A stretch of DNA of 64,000 nt from Erigeron canadensis (GCF_010389155.1 NC_057763.1:38422645-38486644), one strand, 5' to 3'; positions 11,668-23,609 are shown, numbered from the stretch's first letter. Numbers and translations are program-made. Notes: a model not told the origin generated them from the letters alone.

Positions 11668-12648
11668 AAGAAAAAATAAAGATTTCTTTTCGAATTAACT
11701 AACAATGGGATCTTTTTGTATTGTATGAGATATTACCCCTACGCATGATGGCCAGATGCAAACTATATGACAACCGTTAGCAATTTAGTTAAAATGGGAT
11801 CAATGCTTCAAAATTTCAAAACAAAGATCTCATTACAAGTTTTACAACAATAGAGACCCCATTACTAAATTGTACAAACCACAAAAGCCATCTTGCAATT
11901 AACTCCTACTCGTATTTAAAATAATAAAAAGTACTCTTATTTATTCAACATACATTCTTTTTTTAAACCACTAGATTCCCCCAACCAATACTACTCCAAC
12001 CACTTATTAAATGTCCAACATAAGCCAAAATGCCCAATACGTTCTACTCGTATTGGTACAATTACTATTTATTTAGTTTTTATTTTTTTTTATCCGATAA
12101 TCACATCCAACTATTAATATTTAATAATAAAGATATAATAAGTTATTTTATACAAGGAAAGAGCGAGTGCATATTATTATTATTATTTTTTTTCATATTT
12201 AGTAATTAATTGAGCCTCATATTTTTTTAGAATGAAAAATAAAAAAAAGTTTTTCACCCAAAGGTGTGATATACACCTCACATTTTTTTCCCTTTATAAA
12301 ATATTACTACTCGTATTAAGCTTATTTTCATGATTAAGACCGAGTAAAATAACAGAGCCAAACCATGTAACTTGCTCAATCATGACGACGGCTATCATAT
12401 ATTGACATTGTATCAGTAGTCAGTACACGCTTTTAATCTTAAATATATAAACTCTTGAGTGGTCAACTTATTAATTAAGTCGTTAAAACAATTTAATTTG
12501 TGTTTGTTAACAAATACAGATTGTTTAGTGCTAAAATTAACGATTTCGCAAATCTCAACAAACAAACGAAAAGCACCTCTTAAATCGACAAATGTCTTGT
12601 AAACAGTTCATCAGAATTTGAGAAACCTGAAAGCTAGTTATAGATTAT

Positions 12649-12680
<32 letters not shown>

Positions 12681-13035
12681 CTTAGATGGAAAATTCTTCG
12701 CATTTTGGTTTTTTAAACATAAAATTCATGAGCATTCAAGGGCAAATATCAAATAACCCCTTCTTAAACCCCCTAAATATATATACTCAAATTACAAGTT
12801 TTCAATGTATGATGTATAATGGTTATAAAACAATGTTTGGTTAAATATGATATTTCATGCTTTAAGAGGGATATATATAATTAACTCTATTTTAAATACA
12901 AAATAATATTTAAAAATTTGTGTTTGAGGTGTGAAACAACCCATATTTAATAAATATATTTAAAAGACTCACAAATATTAACTTAATAAAATCTATAAAC
13001 AAAAGAGCTGAAACATTTGAACAAGTAAAAAAAAG
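11668..13035. other. AT-rich intergenic, no gene
   Basis: No coding exon or RNA gene was seen. A (TA)n run lies around 12650-12680. The segment 11690-11900 has a repeat-like look (AATGGGATC near its left, GACCCCATT near its right), but its ends do not pair convincingly. Confidence 0.4.
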
Positions 13036-13171
13036 GATCAGATAGAGCTAATACATTTTCGCCATCATATCGGCAATCAAACCAATAGGGAAAACAATTT
13101 CCATCATCATCTCAAATCAATTCCTACTTATACAAAAACGAATAAAAACACTAAAAAAGCTAATGAAAAAG

Positions 13172-13216
<45 letters not shown>

Positions 13217-13303
13217 GAAAAAAAAGATCAGATAGAGCTAATACATTTTCGCCATCATGTCGGCAGTCAAACCAATAGGGAAAACAATTTCCATCATCAT
13301 CTC
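13036..13303 (+). repeat. 78-bp direct duplication separated by a (TA)n tract
   Basis: The segment 13036-13113 (starting GATCAGATAGAGCTAATACA) is repeated at 13226-13303 with two mismatches. The spacer contains about 40 bases of alternating TA (13171-13211). This looks like a recent local duplication, possibly by slippage or repair around the TA tract. Confidence 0.85.
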
Positions 13304-14706
13304 TTTTTTTTCCTAATATTTCTTCTATAATGAAAATACTATAGTAAAAAAACCAAATAAAAATAAACAATTAAGAAATATAATATAAAACGCGTCGTGT
13401 GTGTATTTTTCTGTAAGGTATGACGGCGATACGATTGAAGTGGGAAACCTTGGTATGCAGCTTTGGTATATAAAGAGAAGGAATGTGGATATGTTGTTGT
13501 TGTTTAGGGTTTAATCAAGGTATTGAGTAGGTAGCAGAAATTGTCCTTGTATATATGCCTTTGTTTCATGTTTGACCCTTTCTATTAGCATGTGTCAATA
13601 TGTGATCCTTATGCTTTATACGTATTAGACTATTCGGTTAGAGTGCATTCTTGAGTTTTATTTTGAAGAGATAAGAAAAGAAAGGGTAAGAAACTTTTAA
13701 TTTTTGTATTCTTGACTTTTTGTTTTAAAAGAAAGGGAAGGAAAAGAAAGAGAAAAATAGGATGTTTTGATCCCAAAACTTTCTTGCCACTTTTGGCAAG
13801 ATTTGGAAGGAAAAGTGGTGAAATTATTATTATAACCCTCAAACTTATATAAAGGTTTTAATTACCACAAGGTTATAAATGTAAAATTGTATCTTTTTAT
13901 CCTTTCTTTTCCTTCCCTTCTAACTCAATAATACATTTAACTATCAACTTTCTTTTCTTTTCTTTCAACTCGAGAATGCCTCTTTTTTATGTAATTCATA
14001 ATCCTTTATTCCCTTATCCAATCTTCTCCTTTCTTTTCTTTTAATAAAAACTCGAGAATACAGTGTTAGTGATTAAAATTTTTCGGTAACAATGCATGTC
14101 TTTAATAATTAAGTTCTAGGGTAAAAATTTTCTACACATAAAAAAAACTTTTACTCTTACCGAAAAAACTTTAACAAAAAATCTCAATAAATATTAAATT
14201 ACAATTACATTTATATGTAATGTTTTTAGTGGTTGGATATTTTAGTTATATTAAGTAAAGTATTAGTTTTTATTTGAAGTAAACAGAAAATAGAAAATCA
14301 AAAAAACAAAGAGGATAGAGAGGGTGGTGAAGTATTCCGTAAAGATAAGGAAAAAAAAAAGTAAGAATGAATGATAAGCTATTCTCCCACCTAATAAGTT
14401 GAAGTTTTTCATCATGTTTAACAAAAAAGTCATTTATTTTAATAGAAAAAAAACTTTTGAAACAATTTTTTTCACAAATAACCAACCTAGTCATTGACAC
14501 TATGAAAGAGCATGGTGTTAAACCCAAATTGGTTGTTTAAAAAAAAAAAGTTTATTCCTTTAAAATAAATTGTCTTTTTCAAATGAAAATAGAAAATCTA
14601 AGAAACTATTTCTTTAAAATAAACTAGCATGCGGCGTTGGTGATGATGGTGACGGTTTGTTGATAGGGACGATTGGTAGTGGTTACAGAGACGAATTGGT
14701 GGTGGT
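13304..14706. other. Intergenic, no gene recognised
   Basis: AT-rich sequence with purine/pyrimidine-rich runs (AAGAAAGGG and CTTTTCTTTC types) at 13660-14060. Short reading frames exist but none has family similarity or plausible splice structure. Confidence 0.4.
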
Positions 14707-14708
14707 GG

Positions 14709-15790
14709 CTAAGGGTGGTCATGGGCTCAACCCGACCCAACCCGTGCTCAACCCGGCACAACCTATGACCCATGAATTACCAAAAAAAGTGAACCGAGGA
14801 CCGGCCCATGTTTCATTAGGTCGGTCCGGTCGGGGTTAGCATGCGGGCTCAGGTTTTTTGCGAGTTAGCCCGTTATATACATATTTTCAATTTTCTATTA
14901 TGCATCAGTAATTACTTTTTTTTAACCATTCGGTAATAGCCAAGTGGCCACCAGCCGTCACTTCCTAAGGGGAACCTGGGTTCAAGTCTTGCTTAAGGCA
15001 AATTTGAGATAATCAGGGGATTATTAAGTGGTTGACATTTACCTGGAAACTGGCCTAGTTTGGGAATTAGTGAATACCAAATGATACATGAGATCAAGAG
15101 GTTTCTATCCAATTACCATTTTTTTATTATGCATAAGTACCTTCTTGTTTAATGCTTCTACTGATGCAAAACTCATGAACTCATATTGTTGAACTTATTT
15201 TTCAATAGTTTTAATGGCAATCCTTCACACTTATTTATTATTTCACCAAAAGCTATATAATTAATTCAACATCAACGAATTTCATGTTTCAAATATAAAA
15301 GTAACACGAACCAAAATTTATGTTTTAGTTACAAATCAAGTTTTAAAATCATCATGAACAAGACTTAAATTGATATTTATGTCGTTGAATATTGAGAAAA
15401 TACATTTGTCAATTGATGAGATGAACAATGTGATTTGTATAGCTTGATGTATGAATGAAAAAAAAAAGAGTCTGAGTAATTATAATTTGTAAGTGTTAGG
15501 AACGGTTTTGATAATATGCATAAAAATATGAACGTAGTTGCATACTTGCATAAAATTAGGAAACAAATCATATATAAATACATATAATATCCTATCGAAA
15601 TTAATAAATAATTCGGGTTGGGCGGGTTTACGGGTTTTCGTTGGGCCAACCCGGGCCGACCCGAGAACCCGAACTTTTACCATTTTAAAGACCGTGGCTC
15701 AGCCCATTATACTTACAGATTGTTGCGGGTTTGGTTTTTCCCGGGACTGTTTTGTGGGTTTTACGGGCTAGTCCGTATTTTGATCCGGCA
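14709..15790. mobile_element. Possible hAT-like element with subterminal ACCCGACCC motifs
   Basis: The left part (14709-14870) starts AAGGGTGGTCATGGGCTCAA and is crowded with ACCCGACCC/AACCCG motifs; the right part (15613-15790) is crowded with CGGGTTGGGCGGGTT-type motifs, the inverse orientation. Such GC-rich subterminal repeats in otherwise AT-rich DNA are typical of plant hAT non-autonomous elements. Exact termini and TSD were not resolved, and a SINE lies between the two parts, so this may be one split element or two fragments. Confidence 0.4.
14911..15124 (+). mobile_element. tRNA-derived SINE with near-perfect 15-bp TSD
   Basis: The sequence contains an A-box-like TAGCCAAGTGG followed about 40 bases later by a B-box GGTTCAAGTC, the internal RNA polymerase III promoter, and ends in a T-run. 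TATTATGCATCAGTA (14896-14910) before it and TATTATGCATAAGTA (15125-15139) after it are a 15-bp target-site duplication with one mismatch. There is no coding capacity. The exact 5' end is uncertain by some 20 bases. Confidence 0.75.
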
Positions 15791-16142
15791 GAATTGAGTG
15801 ATGATATAATGTAACTCATATAAAGCTATTTTTATTCTATAAGCGTATCCAAACACCATATAAATCTACCAATATATATATAACAAGGTGATAAATTCAT
15901 TCCTAAACAAACAAGAACCCTTGGATGAATTTCATCTTTGATTTAGAATCATTAGATCAAATTTAATTATTTTATCTTTCTTAAATGACAATATTAATAC
16001 TTATACTTTTTATGATTATACAAAAAATACCCCTTTAAATTTAATTTTACACTTTTTGGTTTTCCATCACAAATTTACACTTTTTACCCAATAATTTTAA
16101 TTATTATATATACAATATATTAATAGCTAATATATATCCGAA

Positions 16143-17725
16143 CTAGATTAATACCCGAATAATACGCGGGAAACATATATAATAAATGACATGTTAAAAT
16201 TTGAAAATATCATAAGTTGACAAATATTTAACCAGGTAAGAATTAAACAACTAGAAAACATGAAGTTATTTTAGTATTCGATTAAATTCTGGTTAACAGT
16301 TATCAGACAGTTCGTTTTTAGACATAAAGTTCGCTTTTGTAACAAACCTTAGCCATTGTTTCTCATATATATTTGTGCGTTATTTAACCACAGTTTTGAA
16401 AATTGGATACAACATTTATTAGAGGTCTCGCTAAATAAGGTTTTCGTTTCTTTGAATATCTTTCATTCATCCGGATAATTTAGTTATACACTAAAATTAC
16501 TTAGCAAATTAATTATCAAATTATATATCGCATGTTGTGTTAATCAAACTTAAAATTATATATAATATCATTGCAATTTTCATAAAACTATTTTTCTGAT
16601 ATATAATTGTGATAGCTTACTATAAAATCTATATTTGTTTTTTAGTTTTTTTATTAAGAAGGCCGGTTTGACTCCGATCCACTTTTTAAAACATTGATCT
16701 AATAAAAACGTTATATGATAAAAATCTTATACAAAAATCCTTATAACCAAATTTTATTCATTGTATGATAAAAATCCTATACAAAATATAACTTAATAGA
16801 AACGTATTACATTAAATTATTTTTTTTATTGATATAACATTAAAAATTAATTTTAAAAATAAAAAAATGATTTAAATACAAAAATATTAGTTCTCATAAT
16901 TATATCATTAAAAACATTAATTATTAATGTCTACAACTTATATAAGGAAGTAATAATAACTTAAATTTAATAAAATAAAATTAAATCAAAGGGTTAAATA
17001 AGGTATAAATCATCATCATTATTTCATCTAATAGATGTAAATAAAAAGTTAAAATTCATATAATGATCCATACTTCTTCAAAAATGAATTAAGATTTCTC
17101 TTTAATATATTTTTAAAGATAATAATAAAATAATACTCTTTATCTTATATCTTATCCAATAGAATAATAGTTAATATTATATATATATATATATAACAAA
17201 GCATATTTTAGTTGAAATATCTAAGATATGTTTCATTTAAAATATACAGATTAATTTTTTACTAATAAAAATAGTAAGCTATATTTCAAACCATAATAAA
17301 GTAAAATTGAATATTAGTAATGTCGTAACACCTGATATCTAATGTCCAGGTTAGTCAAATTATCAACGACAGTGTTGAGAAGACCAATTTTAGCTTAGGT
17401 GAGTGAAAACTTTGGGAACATCAACTTTTAACATTGATCAGCAATTTTGGAGCATGTAGTGACGGAGAAGTTGCGCTCTTTTTAACAAAGTAAAATAAAT
17501 TATCGAAATTAATGATGTATGATTTAGCTTGTAAATATGCATGACTATTGTGATTACTGTTATAAAAGAACTTGAAAAAAATATAACGTTTTTACATACA
17601 ACTATATTATCAATGTAGTGTACATTTACCCAAAAAAAAAAAAACATTTTTTCCCCTATTCTATTAAAAATCAAATATTTCAAAATTTTTACTCTACCAA
17701 TAGAGAGGTTTATCTCAAGACTAAT
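16143..17725 (-). mobile_element. Helitron 3' terminus (minus strand); 5' end unresolved
   Basis: Read on the minus strand, the sequence ends in a hairpin CCCGCGTATTATTCGGG followed by TATTAATCTAG, with the insertion between A and T: the standard Helitron 3' end (short GC-rich hairpin plus CTRR). Its 3' end is at 16143. The body extends to higher coordinates but no TC-starting 5' end could be fixed, so the upper limit is only where the solo LTR begins. The interval is very AT-rich without genes. A similar plus-strand Helitron end lies at 20075. Confidence 0.55.
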
Positions 17726-18100
17726 GTTTCTGATGTGCAAAATCGAGCTTTAAATTTATAAACTAAAACTACCAAAGAACTCACTACTACGCACTCACGG
17801 GCAGTGAACCCGATCATTTGTAATATAGTTAAGAGGTAAGTCTGAGCTCGTTCTCAGGGATTGTGAAATGAATAGTTGCTTGCAAAATGGTTTGGAAAAC
17901 AGGTGTTGCTTTGAAATTCCGCTTGACAATTAATAAATTGGTTTGCAAAATTATTGCATAAATTAAAAAGAAAAGTTCAGATGATATAATTAAAAGTCAT
18001 CCACCTTGACTTCCCTTGACTTCAAACGTGATTGCATTTGATGAAGAACAAATTCTCTAGAATTTAAAAGACAATCGTGACAAGATTAAACTATTCACGT

Positions 18101-18390
18101 GGTACCACCAACCGTGAACAAATTATCGAATCACCTAACTACTAGTCGAATTACCCAAGCCGGTACCACCAAGACCAGGACAATTCTCCTAACAATCAGT
18201 TTTATTGACTATTAAATTACCAATTGAACCTATGTGACAATAACGTGGTACCACCAACCGATATCAATCACGTTGACAAAATTAATCCTTTCTTAAAATG
18301 ATATTCACTATCATACCATGAACTAGTGATAATTACTTATAGACAAGTAACCGTTTTAAAATCACATACACATTCAACTGGTACCACCAA
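18101..18390. repeat. Four copies of GGTACCACCAA within the solo LTR
   Basis: GGTACCACCAA starts at 18101, 18162, 18247 and 18380. Two copies share the longer context ACGTGGTACCACCAACCG. Spacing is irregular (61, 85 and 133 bases), and the intervening sequence is not repeated. Function unknown; the conserved core may be a protein-binding site of the LTR. Confidence 0.8.
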
Positions 18391-18839
18391 CGAAGATTCA
18401 TATGCAACCAATATCGAAATTAATTAAATGAAAAGAATTAAAATCATCAAGATCACGGAACAACGATAATTAAACAAACCCTTTTGAATTAAAAATATTG
18501 CAATCACATTATCCGTCTAGTTTCATCAAGGTGGATGATTAAACAGTTAGCCACTCATGATCAATTCACAATAATCAATGAAATAGAAATGAAACATGAT
18601 GTACCAATTGTTTGAAGAAAATAAATTGCAAGACAATAATGTAGATACGATCTAGATGGGTGTTCGTAATATCTTCGATGAATCCGCCTAAGTGAAACAC
18701 TTGATTGGAGAAGGAAGAATCCTGATAGAGCAGCTCCTAGAAAGAGTTTGAATCAATAATTTTTGAGTTAGGGTTTCCTATTTATACCCCTTCAAAATCT
18801 GATGCAGAAACAAGTCAGGATCTGTTCTCCCGTGCACCC

Positions 18840-19104
18840 ACTGCGGCGCAGTGGGGCTTGACTTCTCCTCATTGCGGCGCAGTGAGGTGTTGGTCGACTT
18901 TGACTTCGGCTGACTGCGGCGCAGTGGTTCGCGTGATCACCACTGCGGCGCAGTATGATTCCACGGCCTCTTTTCTTCTTCAACAAACTGCGGCGCAGTC
19001 TTTCTGTTGCCACCCCCACTGCGGCGCAGTGGGGGTTTTTCCATTTATTTCTGTGGATCAGGACTGCGGCGCAGTGGGCTTGTGCCTCCCTACTGCGGCG
19101 CAGT
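18840..19104. repeat. Array of eight ACTGCGGCGCAGT palindromes in the solo LTR
   Basis: The 13-mer ACTGCGGCGCAGT is a perfect palindrome around a central G. Copies start at 18840, 18871, 18913, 18942, 18987, 19018, 19063 and 19092. Seven are identical; the second has a C-to-T change (ATTGC...). Start-to-start distances are 31, 42, 29, 45, 31, 45 and 29, that is four pairs repeating every 73-76 bases. Spacers share no obvious similarity. In three copies flanking bases extend the palindrome to 19, 21 (one G-T pair) and 25 bases. The motif is CpG-rich in an AT-rich neighbourhood. Confidence 0.95.
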
Positions 19105-19705
19105 CCAGAGCTTGTACAGGACCAACTTGTTTCGGTCTCGATTACTTGCTAAGCTCTGCCGCCTCGTCCATTCAAATCGACTTTCATTACCATAACGTAT
19201 TTCCTGGCCAATAATAAACCGAAAATGTACCAAATGAACGCGTAACTTGTTCAGAACCTGAAAACACTAACAAACACCATAAACGCGCCAAATGCATACA
19301 AAAACGACTTAAAACATCTACTAAAATGGCCAATAATGATGTGGGTAATGGGTATAAATTAGTCACATCAGTTTCCAACCAAGTGATGTTCTTTCAAATA
19401 ATAGGCTTATGACAAGAAAGTCAACGTTTGTATGTATTCTTTATTTATTAATATTTTGTAGGAAAAAAAATACAAATATACCATTAAAAAAGATTACATT
19501 GTAACAAGTTGGAGTCGGACTCCATCCATGCTTATGTATCATGAATATGACATATGGTTCAAAACTTGGATACCATGAGGTTTAAAATCATCCATGTGAT
19601 TCATGTTTCTGAGTTTGGACAAATATATGTTCCTCATTCCTTGAGGCACACTCGATTGCTAACCCCTTAAAATGTTATTAAAGAAGGAGTGAAAATAAGA
19701 AAACA

Positions 19706-19846
19706 TTCTGGAATGATCATTGGCTTAATGGTGGCAACCTTGCAACTCAATTTAGAAGGTTGTATGTCTTGGCACTATCGAAAGAATGTGTCATGTGTCA
19801 AAATTTTCATGACATGAAAATCCGAATGACGTCGAGATATTTGTGA
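19706..19846 (+). pseudogene. LINE zinc-binding-region fragment
   Basis: A short open stretch reads FWNDHWLNGGNLATQFRRLY then VLALSKECVMC, ending at TGA. FWxDxW...L...FxRLYxLAxxK is the signature just upstream of the zinc-binding domain in plant non-LTR retrotransposon polyproteins. Only about 45 residues remain and neither flank continues. It lies between the solo LTR and a Helitron 3' end, so it may be a Helitron-captured piece. Confidence 0.5.
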
Positions 19847-20044
19847 TGACATAGATAAGCAATAACTTTTAGCATTGAATAATTTATTGAATCAGTAAGA
19901 CTTAATGAACAATACAATAAATGTTTGTGAAATTTTCAATATCAAAAAATCAAATGTTAATAAAGTGATATTAAATATTTTAATTCATTAATTATTACGT
20001 TAAAAAAATTATATTTTTGATGTATGTAAGTATAGAACTATATT

Positions 20045-20075
20045 TACTCGCGTATTACGCGGGACAATAATCTAG
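20045..20075 (+). mobile_element. Helitron 3' terminus (plus strand)
   Basis: TACTCGCGTATTACGCGGGA forms a GC-rich hairpin followed by CAATAATCTAG and then T, matching the Helitron 3' end. The 5' end was not found. It stops immediately before the presumed USE1 promoter and is nearly a mirror image of the minus-strand end at 16143. Confidence 0.6.
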
Positions 20076-20511
20076 TAGAATATGAAAGCCGTAGGATTAA
20101 TTATCTTAACCTCCCTATATATTGGGGCTGACAGCCTCTTTGTTTTTTCCGTATCCAAACACCACCCCTCCCCCCTAATTTATGAAATTAACAGACAGAA
20201 GACAGAAAAAGTGAATAATGAAATCAGGCGAATCCGTGATCATCAATTAACAAACACGCTTTCTTTCTTTGTTCCTGGCGATCCGACCGACAATCTAAAC
20301 AACAAACAATTGTGTACCGTTCTACTTCAACATCAAACGGTGCGTTCATCTACTTATATAATAAAATAATTCCCTAATTGTTATTATTATCATTTCTCTG
20401 TCTGTCTCAGTATTAATTAATATTATCCGGCAATTACAATTCAAATGTGCATCCAATGTATTATTAGGTTTTTTATTTATTTGATATGATATCTTTTTTC
20501 TAGTGAGAAAG
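20076..20511 (+). promoter_or_regulatory. USE1 promoter and 5'UTR with probable leader intron
   Basis: Between the Helitron end and the USE1 start there are only about 435 bases. A donor-like ACG|GTGCGT near 20340 and the acceptor TCTTTTTTCTAG at 20492-20503 suggest a short 5'UTR intron of about 165 bases, with a leader exon around 20230-20339. TATATATTGG at about 20117 could be a TATA element. Confidence 0.4.
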
Positions 20512-23263
20512 ATGGGACTGAGTAAAACTGAAATAAATTTGAGACGATTGCTAGCAGCTGCCCCTCATCAGCAACATCAACCTAAACTTATTCATGTACG
20601 TCGTTATCATCTTCTACCGTATCTTTTGTTATATATCATACTGTTTGAACCGCTTAGTTATCCGCTTTTGAGTACAATTATGTTAATGTGCTGATGAAAG
20701 TTAAAAAGTGTATGTGAATCGGGCCAATTAGCTTTGAAGTATTACATTCATGTGTTGATGCCTGATCATGCCTATGCCACGTGTTACTTTTGTAGTATGT
20801 TGGCACTCTAAGAGAGCAGTTAGAGCAGCTTGCTGCAGAGCGAACATCAGACGGATTACCAAGGTCTGATTTCCTCGTCTCTCTTTATATGGATTTTGTA
20901 CTTTTCTGGAATCAATGACTGAGGTAGCTAGTTATGAGCGCGATCAATTGACCAAACTGAATAAAATTATAATACTATTTGTTTTGAATTTAAGTGTAGT
21001 TTTAGCATAATATTCGTCAAGAACCTGATTTTTTTTATATATACAAACCTTGTTATTTTAGTTTTGGATCCGCTGGAAAGAAATATCTGACCTCATCCTC
21101 GTTTCTACTATTCAGTATGACAAGATTATAATTTGATAATGTTTTTCTGTAGAATCTCGAAAGCTGCATTGAGTGATTACTCTGACAAGATTGAAGCGAT
21201 TGCTGCCAACTTGGCTTCCCCTACGGTGCGTGTGTTCCTATTTTTTAATTTTTTTTGTCCTTAAGTTTTCATGCTTTGTAAGCGGGCCATTTTTTTTAGT
21301 AATGGTAGATAGACATATATTGCCCCAATAACCCATCAGGTGTCTTTTCGTTGTTCATTATCAAAAGGAGCTTTTTTTTTTAGTTTCTCAACTAAGTTTG
21401 GTCACTCACCGAGAATGTAAAGAAGAATGTTTCATGTGATCGTATTAATGATATATTAACACTTTTCTGGGCTTTGTTATATAATCCACAAGTGAATATT
21501 TTTCTATAATTAATTTGACATTGGTTTATTTTTTATTTGTTAGTTGAACAATGTAGAATTTAATGAGCTACTCTCTGCCGACACTTCTGTCAACCAAAAG
21601 ACGATAAAAGGTGAAGAGGAAAGCGTCTCCCCTTCTCAAGGGTTGAGAAGAAGAATTGTGTGAGTAGATTTTTTGATCATCTTAATTTTGGTGTTATAAA
21701 GTTATGTATATCGTTGTTGTTTAATCGCGATTCAACAGGCCTCCATCAAATGTTGAAGATAGAGGCAAAAGCACCGCTGATGCAACCGATTCAGCTCAGA
21801 TCAAGTTGGATGCTGCAGCTCAGGAACATATTACAAAGCACAGGTACTTTATGCTTGCATTTGTATGGCTGAATGCTTACCTTTTTCTACAATAAATACA
21901 ATAGAATTTTTTTGATGTTTATTCTGGGACAAAAGGTGGAGAATGACATAGGAAAAGGGTTGATGGAGTGATTATGATACGTAACTGAGTATTTGTATCT
22001 TTGGCTTGGCATATAGTTGATCCGTTGTGTTTAACTATTAGTCAAAGTTATAAATTCCCTTGAATATGATATGAATCACAAAGTAAGGGGGTTTAAGTGT
22101 GGCTTTTACTAACTAGTCTTTTTAGTTTAAAATAATTTAATTTAATTCTTGTTGGACAAGTTAGGGATCTAAGTTTAATTAGGAAGTCTTTTATTGAAAT
22201 AAGGCTTTTAGGATGTAGTTTCATTATTAAATTGAGTTTTAGACTTCTGGCTTTTGGGAGATCTCTGTTTCAGGAACTTTTTTTTGTTTTTTATTTTGTT
22301 TATTAATATGAATCCACCCAGGTTCCTATTGTTTATGTTTCAAAGGATTCATTGGGTCTAATATCTATCAAATTGTTTCAGAAAGGAAATTTTAGACTAT
22401 AATATGATGATTTAAGCAACTTATTTAGGTCCAAAATGCATATCTTAAATCCCAATTGGATGCCTTTTGAGTGCTGATAGCTGACCAATTTTTGTGCATA
22501 TTTTTGCAAGTCACGTTTGATGAAAGTTCTTTCATCACTATCAATCTATCACTATCACTATCAATATTATATATGTGTGTGTGTATTCTCGCGGAGGTTA
22601 ACTGATGGACTTAAACAGGAAGCTCCAAGAAGATTTGACTGATGAAATGGTAGGGTTGGCACGACAGCTCAAAGAGAGTACTCTCATGATGAACCAATCC
22701 ATAAAAAACACTGAAAAAGTAAGTCTCCAGAGTACATTCTATTCTTAAACTGTCTTCAAGTTTTATGGTCCATAGTTCATAAAAGTGACATTGACACATT
22801 GTTGACCTGTTTACCCACAAAAAGGTCGATCTGTATTCTGTTCTATATTCAATGGGTCAAGCTAAAATATTCAACTAGAGGAAACACGCAAGTCGAACTG
22901 GCAAAAGGGTCAAATGCCGTCAAAGTGTATACAAATGCATTGAACATTTGAACCCCCTAACCTGGTCTCCTTTTTTTCTTCTTGAAAAAAGTTAAATCAA
23001 TTATTGAATTAGTTACTACATAATTTAGTATCTTTGGATAAATATATATTGTGGGTTGGCCTGACTTTACTGAAATTTGAGTGCAGATTCTTGATTCAAC
23101 AGAGGAAGCTATTGAACATAGCTTAGCAAGTACCGGACGAGCCAATACACAGGCAATGTCTATATACTCCGAGAGTTCCAAGACTTCATGCTTCACATGG
23201 CTCGTAATGCTTTTAATGACATGTATATTTGTCATGGTGGTTCTTCTTATTAAAGTGACTTAA
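20512..23263 (+). CDS. USE1: USE1-like SNARE protein (ER-Golgi membrane fusion)
   Basis: Seven coding exons join in frame: 20512-20595, 20796-20863, 21153-21225, 21544-21659, 21739-21843, 22619-22718 and 23087-23263, giving 240 residues. The product begins [20 protein letters not shown], as in plant Use1 proteins, has a helical middle ([20 protein letters not shown]), a SNARE-like segment ([20 protein letters not shown] ... [14 protein letters not shown]) and a C-terminal hydrophobic tail (residues about 218-238, [18 protein letters not shown]) that would anchor it in the ER membrane. In yeast and animals Use1 is the SNARE for Golgi-to-ER retrograde fusion; the same role is inferred here. All introns are GT-AG. 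The start ATG fits the family; an upstream non-ATG in-frame extension is not needed. Confidence 0.95.
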
Positions 23264-23609
23264 GACGCATATGCCTTTGGTAAATCTGGCTATGCCATTT
23301 TAGTCCACTAATTACTTGAAAGAATTTGTATCTAACCGCCAAGTTTATTGTAGCTATTCTCCATATATTTGTTTGTCTTCAATGTAACTAGAGCTTACAA
23401 ATCTAGTATTGAGCTCAGGTTGTACGAGGGGTTGTCAAGGTTAATAATATTATTAAGGTGTTGCAAGTTTAAATATTTTTAATATTGGAGTATTGTTTAT
23501 ATTATATTTGAGTTAGCAGGTGAAAATATATGTTTAGTCGAATCAAAACTGACCTCAAAAAAAAAAGTACTCCGTAATAAATTTATAGAAAAAAAAAGTA
23601 AAAAGAAAT
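23264..23609. other. Intergenic, USE1 3' region
   Basis: Holds the probable USE1 3'UTR and AT-rich spacer. The A-rich run at 23591-23600 gives a T-run on the minus strand that can serve as the RNA polymerase III terminator of the tRNA gene. Confidence 0.5.

Larger units (their letters stand above)
17731..19370 (-). mobile_element. Solo LTR, 1,640 bp, with 5-bp TSD
   Basis: The element starts TGATGTG and ends CACATCA, the inverted TG...CA ends of an LTR, and is flanked on both sides by GTTTC (17726-17730 and 19371-19375). No gag, pol, primer-binding site or second LTR is present, so it is a solo LTR left by recombination. Orientation is inferred as minus because the phrase GGGTTCACTGCCCGTGAGTGCG near the 17.8-kb end resembles the 3' part of plant gypsy LTRs; the superfamily is not certain. 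It contains two internal repeat families described separately. Confidence 0.85.

Noticed and set aside
18840..19104. CRISPR-like array
   Set aside because: Repeats are only 13 bp with 16-32-bp spacers, inside an LTR in a plant nuclear genome; no cas genes.
18792..19214. Overlapping reading frames of 60-118 codons across the palindrome array
   Set aside because: They arise because the GC-rich repeated 13-mer lacks stop codons; the translation is just the repeat (CGAV, LRRS) and sits in a solo LTR.
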